A DNA stretch of 10,042 bases from Deltaproteobacteria bacterium CG_4_8_14_3_um_filter_43_13 (GTDB taxonomy: Bacteria; Desulfobacterota; UBA8473). The notes beneath the pieces were generated by a model. That model made no database searches. It was not told the origin of the DNA and saw nothing but the letters and a program-made list of their open reading frames with translations. The stretch lies in contig PFIF01000175.1 in assembly GCA_002782605.1 (NCBI GenBank), forward strand, positions 1 through 10,042, in the 5' to 3' direction. Position 1 is the stretch's first letter, and each line of letters starts with the position of its first letter. The position numbers and the translations under genes were made by a program. This document shows, one piece after another, positions 5,624 to 10,042 of this stretch.

Positions 5624-6502
5624 TTAATTACGAGTTGAGCATGAGGTTCGCCGGGCTATACGCCAAACGAACACCGCTGCGATAAACATCACCAGTCCAA
5701 CGCCGAAGCTATGTGGATGTGTTCCGATAAATCCACCTACAAGCGCGAGAACGCCAAACACAGCAAATGGAATAGAAAGCCAGCTTCGCAGAGAACTAAT
5801 CTTCACCGCGAGGATGAAAGATACAATCGCAATGATTAACCAAGTTAAGGCTGGCAAAAACGCAGTATTGGGAAAAACTCTAAAGAGACCTCCCATGAGG
5901 AGATCACCAGCGGAGCTAAGCGCATAAGCTGCCACCGCAGAAAGAACGAGTGCTAAGATGATTGATGTCATCAGCAAGTTTGCCTTTAAGACTGTCTGCA
6001 CTGGTGTTATGCGTGGGAACAAAAGGCGAGATTCCTTCACTAAAGAACGTGAAGTTGCCTGAAGATTTACATAATGATCATCAAATAACGATTTGCGATC
6101 GACCACAATATTACCAAACGAAGCATTCCAAAACATTACCCCATTAATCTCACTTTCAGCCCAGCCGCTTCTCTCATACGAAGTCATCAAAAAAGACGGT
6201 AGATTCTTTCCTGAGGATGGTGTTCCATATTGTTTGGAGCAATACCTGATTGTTTCTAAATAGACCATATCTGTCATAGAAGCATTATCTGATATGAACT
6301 GAGCTGAGAGCTTATAAACGTGATGGTTTGTGACACCGAGAACCATATCCCATGAATAACCAAGAAAAATGGCGTCTGGTGCACGCAATATTTTCTCACC
6401 TTGAAACATTTTGGGAAGAGCCTTATATTCAGGTTGCGAAATCTCCATTAAGTGAGAACAATCGGAAATATTCTGGCCAAGAAAATAATCACCAATTTGC
6501 AT
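5624..6502 (-). CDS. Orphan membrane protein: cytosolic N-terminal domain plus four helices
   Basis: I do not recognise this 292-residue protein. Residues 1 to about 165 are soluble, with several aromatic stretches (GYSWDMVLGV, GVMFWNASFGNIVVDRK). Four hydrophobic segments follow at about 176-197, 214-234, 242-260 and 264-281, then a basic tail WRIARRTSCSTRN. No catalytic motif, signal peptide or known domain is visible. An ATG at 6511 is three codons upstream, but AAGGA lies eight bases before the ATG at 6502, so I favour that start. The gene stands alone between two attC-like elements, the classic position of a single cassette gene. Four terminal helices behind a soluble domain would suit an envelope sensor or membrane effector, but that is only a possibility. 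Confidence 0.7.
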   Translation of the reverse strand: MQIGDYFLGQNISDCSHLMEISQPEYKALPKMFQGEKILRAPDAIFLGYSWDMVLGVTNHHVYKLSAQFISDNASMTDMVYLETIRYCSKQYGTPSSGKNLPSFLMTSYERSGWAESEINGVMFWNASFGNIVVDRKSLFDDHYVNLQATSRSLVKESRLLFPRITPVQTVLKANLLMTSIILALVLSAVAAYALSSAGDLLMGGLFRVFPNTAFLPALTWLIIAIVSFILAVKISSLRSWLSIPFAVFGVLALVGGFIGTHPHSFGVGLVMFIAAVFVWRIARRTSCSTRN

Positions 6503-6517
6503 AAGTACCATCCTTTA

Positions 6518-6595
6518 ACCCAACGAACCTGTAGAAAAAGTCCTTTGGCAGAGAATTAGTTTCCCGATCACTTAGACTTTTTCAGGCTGTTAATG
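6518..6595 (-). repeat. attC-like imperfect palindrome between hicA remnant and membrane protein
   Basis: On the minus strand it runs from AAC through CCTG and AAAAAGTC to GACTTTTT, CAGG and finally GTTGGGT, a perfect GTTRRRY box 15 bases before the membrane-protein start. The arms GAAAAAGTC and GACTTTTTC (6534-6542 and 6575-6583) pair over nine bases. CCTG/CAGG pairs further out with two extra bases on one side, and two to three unpaired bases separate it from the outer AAC/GTT. That arrangement of boxes, spacers and extrahelical bases is what integron attC sites show. The left box is poor (CATTAAC). The sequence is unrelated to elements A and B. Confidence 0.45.
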
Positions 6596-6640
6596 TAACT
6601 GGGCCGGTTTTCTCTCGGGCCAACCATTAGTGCCGTTGTT

Positions 6641-6694
6641 TTAATTCATGACGTTCAACTGAGTCTTCCAGTCGGTTGGGAATATCCTCGGCAT
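6641..6694 (-). pseudogene. hicA: Truncated hicA toxin gene (17 codons)
   Basis: A reading frame starts at an ATG that overlaps the hicB stop as TGATG, the usual tight coupling of such pairs. Its product begins MPRIFPTDWKTQL, which resembles the start of HicA-family mRNA interferases (typically MxxxSPxDWKxxxxxF). It then meets a TAA after 17 residues. HicA is normally 60-90 residues with a catalytic His in a GxH/GDH segment. No such segment appears in any of the three frames before 6518. The toxin is therefore lost, probably by a deletion that also brought in the downstream sequence. The match is short, but the coupling with hicB supports it. Confidence 0.55.
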
Positions 6695-6972
6695 CAGGCA
6701 ACCTGCAAAACCTGCTTTTCAAACCCAATAATATCAGAATACTGTTCTACGACATCATCCCTGACCACAAAGCCGCATTCTGCCAGATAATCTTCGAATG
6801 TTCCCATTTCTCTCATCTCGGCAAACTGAATCTTTACAACTTCCATCAGGTTTTCTTTAGCTTTCTCTATAGTTTCTCCCCGAGCTACGATATCAAGCTC
6901 CGGTATTCTGGCGACAATCCATTTCTCCTTTTGCCATAATTCAATTGTTACTTTTAACTTCTGTATATCCAT
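6694..6972 (-). CDS. hicB: HicB-family antitoxin
   Basis: This 92-residue protein matches the HicB-like antitoxin family. Residues 1-50 form the RNase-H-like partial domain: strands KVTIELW, WIVARIPELDIVARGET and the helix IEKAKENLMEVVKIQF. The tail has EMREMGTFEDYLAECGF (52-68), common in the subgroup whose toxin is encoded downstream. HicB normally neutralises HicA and represses its own operon. Here HicA is reduced to 17 codons, so the antitoxin is orphan. It may still act as a repressor or protect against HicA from elsewhere. AGGGGG lies just upstream of the ATG, and a strong promoter is 30 bases further back. A separate promoter is typical of toxin-antitoxin genes carried in cassettes. 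Confidence 0.85.
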   Translation of the reverse strand: MDIQKLKVTIELWQKEKWIVARIPELDIVARGETIEKAKENLMEVVKIQFAEMREMGTFEDYLAECGFVVRDDVVEQYSDIIGFEKQVLQVA

Positions 6973-7002
6973 TTGTCCCCCTCTTTAACACATTTTACGA
7001 AA

Positions 7003-7032
7003 ACTATATAAGAGGGTGGCTATGTCTGTCAA
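7003..7032 (-). promoter_or_regulatory. Promoter of hicB
   Basis: On the minus strand a perfect TTGACA (7027-7032) is followed after 18 bases by TATAGT (7003-7008), five of six to consensus; TATATA at 16 bases (7005-7010) is an alternative. It lies 30 bases from the hicB start, so the leader is short. It is one of the strongest promoters in the window and may also serve genes further left by read-through. Confidence 0.6.
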
Positions 7033-7196
7033 GGTAATTTTAAGATCCGGCAGATCGCTATTTCAGCAACATTGCAAAACCGCTCACTGAAACTCATGCA
7101 GCCATTTGAAAGAGTTTTCCAACTCACCGGATGCGGCGGTTTCCAGCAAATTAATGAGCAACAATAACAGCAAATTTAAACTAACCTAGAAATGCC

Positions 7197-7225
7197 TTGA
7201 CACCTGATTTTTAATTGGGTATTTT
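7197..7225 (+). promoter_or_regulatory. Candidate promoter of the dut operon
   Basis: A perfect TTGACA (7197-7202) and TATTTT (7220-7225, four of six) are spaced by 17 bases, the optimum for sigma70. The start of transcription would fall near 7232, giving a leader of about 105 bases before dut. That leader carries no obvious terminator or riboswitch. Confidence 0.5.
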
Positions 7226-7337
7226 TATTCTTGTCAGTACTTATTCAGTTAGGCGGCAAGGTTAGGGTTCAGTAGGAATTCGCTCTCAGGGGACTCCTTC
7301 AAAGCCTTGGCAGGTTGCGAAAGGTCTAAGAAATAAG

Positions 7338-7793
7338 ATGGAAGAGGTTAAGATTCAGATAAAAAGGCTGAGAGAGGATATGGATAGAGACATACCTCTG
7401 CCCCGATATATGACAGAGCACTCAGCCGGCATGGACCTTTATGCCTCGATCGACCAGGATGTTCTCATCAGACAGGGAGAAAGAAAACTAATACCTACAG
7501 GTGTTGCTATTGCAATTCCCAAAGGCTTTGAAGCTCAGATCCGCCCCCGCAGTGGATTGGCTTTCAAGAATGGGATAAGTCTGTTAAATTCCCCTGGCAC
7601 TATAGATGCAGATTATCGAGGAGAGATAGGAGTTCTGCTTATAAACTTTGGTAGTGAGCCCTTTGCCATAAAAAGAGGGGACCGGATAGCTCAAATGTTG
7701 ATAAATAGGGTTTGCCGTGCCTCTCTCGAGCTTACTCAGGAACTTGATACGACAGAGAGAGACTCCGGAGGATTTGGGCATACTGGGAGATGA
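7338..7793 (+). CDS. dut: Deoxyuridine 5'-triphosphate nucleotidohydrolase (dUTPase)
   Basis: This 151-residue trimeric-type dUTPase has all five family motifs: SAGMDLYA (29-36), PRSGLAFK (70-77), the uracil-binding hairpin with NSPGTIDADYRGE (84-96) and catalytic D92, IKRGDRIAQMLI (111-122), and the C-terminal lid RDSGGFGHTG (141-150). It splits dUTP to dUMP and pyrophosphate, keeping uracil out of DNA and supplying dTMP synthesis. The C-terminal arm is complete, so the enzyme should be active. The ribosome binding site is weak, AAAGG being 13 bases from the ATG. It opens a plus-strand group with the HD hydrolase 90 bases downstream and the Nudix gene beyond, a set of nucleotide and cofactor pool enzymes. 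Confidence 0.97.
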   Translation: MEEVKIQIKRLREDMDRDIPLPRYMTEHSAGMDLYASIDQDVLIRQGERKLIPTGVAIAIPKGFEAQIRPRSGLAFKNGISLLNSPGTIDADYRGEIGVLLINFGSEPFAIKRGDRIAQMLINRVCRASLELTQELDTTERDSGGFGHTGR

Positions 7794-7883
7794 AGTGGTG
7801 TCCGTTGATGGTTGTAGGTTGTCCGCTGAAAGGATTTGAAAAAAGGGTAACATGATTGTTAGAACTCAGCACAGGGGCTGGTA

Positions 7884-8633
7884 GTGAAAGAGATATATAA
7901 GAGGATGATGAAGGAGTCAAAAAGAATAGCCTTAAGTTCTAAACGCCCCAGTTTCTATATAGAACACGAGGGACCTCTTTTAATGTCAAAGGAGATATAT
8001 AATAGCAATGCAGAGGTGTTAAAGTGCCGTGACATGGTGGTCAAACAATTAGTAAACAACATTGGACATGGCATAAAACATGCCGAGAAGGTAACGATTG
8101 ATATTGGTGCCCTTGTCTTTATTGAAGGAGAGAGGCAGTCTCTGGGATCAGATCGGATCAAAAAAGCAATTGTCGTTGCCCAACTGTCGGGTTTGCTGCA
8201 CGACATTAAGAGGAAGGAACCCAATCACGCCAGCGCCAGTGCTAAAGAGGCAAGAATCAAACTCAGGGATTTTTCATTAAAAGAGAGAGAAAAGGAGATT
8301 ATAGTTCAGGCTATCTCAAATCATGAGGCATTTGTTGAACCGAAAAAGATCTCGACACCTATAGGACAGATTATCAGCGATTCTCTTTACGATGCCGATA
8401 AGTTTAGATGGGGGATAGACAACTTTACGGAAACCCTTTGGTACATGGCAGATTTCCGAGGGACCCCTATTGAGCTGATAGTTGAGCACTTCCCCAGGGG
8501 ATTGAAAGGGATCATAAAAATAAAAGACACTTTCAGAACTGATACCGGGAAAAAGTACGGGCCAGAATTTATTGATCTGGGATTGGAAGCAGGGGAAAAG
8601 ATATATGACTACTTACTCAGGTTGATAAGATGA
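7884..8633 (+). CDS. HD-domain metal-dependent phosphohydrolase
   Basis: This 249-residue HD-superfamily protein has the metal-binding series H62/H66 (GHGIKHAEKV, 61-70), H106-D107 (GLLHDIKRKEP, 103-113), H147 (SNHEAF) and D170/D172 (SLYDADKFRWG). Such enzymes hydrolyse nucleotides or phosphate esters in the cytoplasm; the substrate cannot be told from sequence. I keep the GTG at 7884, which has GGGG upstream. ATGs at 7905 and 7908 are alternatives with the purine tract too close. Its stop overlaps the Nudix start as ATGA, so the two are coupled. With dut upstream this suggests a nucleotide-pool cleaning operon. I do not recognise a named subfamily. Confidence 0.85.
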   Translation: MKEIYKRMMKESKRIALSSKRPSFYIEHEGPLLMSKEIYNSNAEVLKCRDMVVKQLVNNIGHGIKHAEKVTIDIGALVFIEGERQSLGSDRIKKAIVVAQLSGLLHDIKRKEPNHASASAKEARIKLRDFSLKEREKEIIVQAISNHEAFVEPKKISTPIGQIISDSLYDADKFRWGIDNFTETLWYMADFRGTPIELIVEHFPRGLKGIIKIKDTFRTDTGKKYGPEFIDLGLEAGEKIYDYLLRLIR

Positions 8634-9181
8634 AGGACAAGATTAGAAGAGCCCTCTCTCAGAGAACAAAAAAGACCATCGTTGATGATAACTTTAAGCC
8701 TTCGGGAGTGCTTCTTCCCCTCTTTTACAAAAATGATAAGTGTCACATCTTGTTTACAAAGAGAACGGAAGATGTGCAACATCATAAGGGGCAGATTTCT
8801 TTCCCAGGAGGGGCTTATGATGAAGGGGATGAAACGCTGATGGCTACTGCCCTTAGGGAGTGCTATGAGGAAGTAGGCATCAAGAGCGAGGATGTGGAAA
8901 TACTGGGAGAATTGGATGATGTGGTGACTACAACAAGGTTTGTTATTTCCCCATTTGTGGGTTTTATACCGTATCCATATAAATTCAATATGAATGCCAA
9001 TGAGACAGATGAACTCATAGAGGTGCCAATACAGGCTTTATTAGATGAAAAAATATACAGGGAAGAACTTATGATTCGTGAAGGTAAGCCTTGGCCGGTT
9101 TATTTCTACCACTACAACAGCCATGTTATTTGGGGGGCTACTGCCGGGATATTGAAACAGTTTCTGGATCTGGTTTTTTAA
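8630..9181 (+). CDS. Nudix hydrolase, probable coenzyme A pyrophosphatase
   Basis: This 183-residue Nudix protein is of the NudL/NUDT7-like group. LFTKRTEDVQHHKGQISFPGG (41-61) is the CoA-pyrophosphatase signature preceding the Nudix box. The box itself, GAYDEGDETLMATALRECYEEVGI (61-84), has the REUxEExGU core with R76, E77, E80 and E81 for magnesium, and the one-residue-longer first spacer seen in this group. The family cuts CoA and its derivatives to phosphopantetheine and 3',5'-ADP. The start overlaps the HD gene stop by ATGA, so it is translated by coupling. A role in turning over damaged or excess CoA follows from the family; activity on other nucleoside diphosphates is possible. Confidence 0.9.
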   Translation: MKDKIRRALSQRTKKTIVDDNFKPSGVLLPLFYKNDKCHILFTKRTEDVQHHKGQISFPGGAYDEGDETLMATALRECYEEVGIKSEDVEILGELDDVVTTTRFVISPFVGFIPYPYKFNMNANETDELIEVPIQALLDEKIYREELMIREGKPWPVYFYHYNSHVIWGATAGILKQFLDLVF

Positions 9182-9286
9182 GGGTAGATGTCAAACTTAT
9201 ACTCCATATCTAACTCATTATTACAGTAACCTGAATTGGGTAGTGCCCTTTCCACATAGGAATGTTTATCTAAGAGAGGAGAAGGA

Positions 9287-9760
9287 ATGGGAGAAATAAT
9301 CGAACCTTTTGAATTTAAACAATGCACAAACATCTTAAAATCCACAGGTAAAAAGGCCAAAAATCTCCGAGAACTAAGAGATGTAATAGCCACAGTAAGT
9401 AATGAGTGCATATTTCATCATACCTACCACTATTTTTTAAAAGGCCACATTCTTGAATACACCAGTGACTTTGCACATTGGGCAGGAGAGAGCCTTGAGG
9501 AAAGGGCATTGGCGGAGCAACTTTCAAATATAGACCCATATGACTTTAAAGATATTAGTGATTTGAGAAAAGAACTACTGAAGGCAATAGATGAAAGAGA
9601 TATGGACTCACGCAGGGCTATATTGGTATCAGTGTTGACAGGCTTGAATATACAAATGCCCCGATCAAGAGACTCCAGGCCATTAACCTGTTTTTTGAAA
9701 GATATGAAAGATTCAGGAGAAAATTCACATTTATTCAGATTGCCGTCCCAACGAGGATAA
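9287..9760 (+). CDS. DUF5752 family protein, truncated with a frame-shifted tail
   Basis: Residues 1-104 match the DUF5752 family: EPFEFKQCTNILKSTGKKAKNLRELRD (6-32), SNECIFHHTYHYFL with the paired histidines (38-51), DFAHWAGESL (61-70), IDPYDF (82-87), then DLRKELLKAIDE. The family usually has a second similar half, absent here. From about residue 105 the frame enters DNA that encodes trehalose-6-phosphate synthase in the -1 frame. The last roughly 50 residues are therefore junk sequence from the wrong frame, rich in Arg and Ser. DUF5752 genes are often next to sugar-phosphate or trehalose genes, as I recall, and their function is unknown. GAGGAG upstream of the ATG supports the start. The gene is probably damaged rather than naturally short. 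Confidence 0.7.
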   Translation: MGEIIEPFEFKQCTNILKSTGKKAKNLRELRDVIATVSNECIFHHTYHYFLKGHILEYTSDFAHWAGESLEERALAEQLSNIDPYDFKDISDLRKELLKAIDERDMDSRRAILVSVLTGLNIQMPRSRDSRPLTCFLKDMKDSGENSHLFRLPSQRG

Positions 9761-10042
9761 AGGAACCATGCCTTAGCTATAGAAAGGCTGTTGTGGAACT
9801 TGTCTCAAAAGTTAATGAAAAATATTCAGCGGCAGGCTGGAGGCCGATAATTTACATTGATACAAAGGTTGAACATAAAGACCTTGTCGCCTATTACAGG
9901 ATGGCTGATGTCGCTACAATAAGCTCTGTTTATGATGGGATGAATCTTGTGGCAAAGGAATATATAGCATCACAGGTTGACGAGAGAGGTGGGCTGATTC
10001 TAAGCGAACTTGCAGGAGCGGCAGACGAACTGGAAGGGGCAA
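9595..10042 (+). pseudogene. otsA: Trehalose-6-phosphate synthase (GT20), C-terminal part only, runs off the window
   Basis: A frame that opens just after a TGA at 9592-9594 and continues past the window end encodes 149 residues of the C-terminal half of a GT20 enzyme. Visible are KRYGL, VDRLEYT (the UDP-binding VxRxDY strand), FIQIAVPTR, GWRPIIYID, ADVATISSVYDGMNLVAKEY and LILSELAGAADEL. The roughly 250-residue N-terminal domain with the sugar-phosphate site is missing, and no start codon sits in a useful place. The lysine equivalent to E. coli K267, which contacts UDP phosphates, is replaced: EYTNAP stands where DYSKGL/DYTKGI is usual. The full enzyme makes trehalose 6-phosphate from UDP-glucose and glucose 6-phosphate. 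This fragment overlaps the DUF5752 tail in the -1 frame and cannot be made as a normal protein. Confidence 0.8.

Larger units (their letters stand above)
6973..7337. other. Divergent intergenic region between hicB and dut
   Basis: This 365-base gap contains no gene I can support. It holds the hicB promoter near its left end and the dut promoter at 7197-7225. In between is an inverted repeat, AAACCGC at 7077-7083 and GCGGTTT at 7136-7142, enclosing a smaller GAGTT/AACTC stem. A GCCTAAC box on the minus strand (7248-7254) can be paired with GTTAGTT (7179-7185), making a weak attC-like candidate with only TGACA/TGTCA inside. The central 100 bases may be decayed sequence from an older insertion. 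Confidence 0.5.

Noticed and set aside
7084..7185. Open minus-strand run of 34 codons in the hicB-dut gap
   Set aside because: It has no ATG or binding site and a low-complexity Leu start. It is more likely chance within decayed sequence.
3133..7254. A complete mobile integron
   Set aside because: No integrase gene or attI is visible, dut on the right is an ordinary plus-strand gene, and two closing boxes lack the invariant G. Only an attC-like cluster is claimed.
9560..9760. Programmed -1 frameshift making a DUF5752-OtsA fusion
   Set aside because: The -1 frame has a stop at 9592-9594, so slippage would have to occur after it, and I see no slippery heptamer there. Both domains are also incomplete, which favours a deletion.
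1..10042. CRISPR arrays, tRNA and rRNA genes
   Set aside because: No regularly spaced identical repeats and no cloverleaf or rRNA-like sequence were noticed on either strand.

Overview
The window looks like a stretch of a Gram-negative bacterial chromosome. The evidence is a GmhA-type heptose phosphate isomerase, which belongs to lipopolysaccharide core synthesis, and a putative lipoprotein with a lipobox. IlvD lacks the N-terminal cysteine of the oxygen-stable [2Fe-2S] enzymes. Together with the DUF5752/trehalose-6-phosphate synthase pair, this makes an anaerobic lineage of the Desulfobacterota or Nitrospirota kind plausible, but that is a weak inference.

Layout: (1) 1-2433, plus strand: ilvD, then a small putative lipoprotein probably co-transcribed with it. 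(2) 2429-3110, minus strand: gmhA, followed directly by a 38-residue remnant of a response-regulator receiver domain. (3) About 3130-7255, minus strand: an accessory block. It holds two DUF488 genes, a dual-OB-fold (DuOB) gene, a possible 33-codon gene between DuOB and DUF488, a YgiT/MqsA-like antitoxin without a toxin, an orphan four-helix membrane protein, and a hicB antitoxin whose hicA toxin is cut to 17 codons. Most gaps hold an inverted-repeat element that starts with GCCYAAC soon after a stop codon and can fold into an imperfect hairpin. This resembles integron attC sites (an integrase-less cassette cluster), but no integrase is visible and several sites deviate from consensus. (4) 7338-9181, plus strand: dut, an HD-domain hydrolase and a Nudix CoA pyrophosphatase, a compact nucleotide/cofactor housekeeping operon with its own promoter. 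(5) 9287-10042, plus strand: half of a DUF5752 protein running out of frame into the C-terminal half of trehalose-6-phosphate synthase, the scar of a deletion or an assembly join.

The most promising system is the DuOB-small ORF-DUF488-DUF488 group (3241-5118). It is compact, translationally coupled at one junction and carried in a block that looks mobile. Its biochemical function is unknown to me. Both flanks of the block and the far right of the window carry broken genes, so this is a region of active rearrangement.
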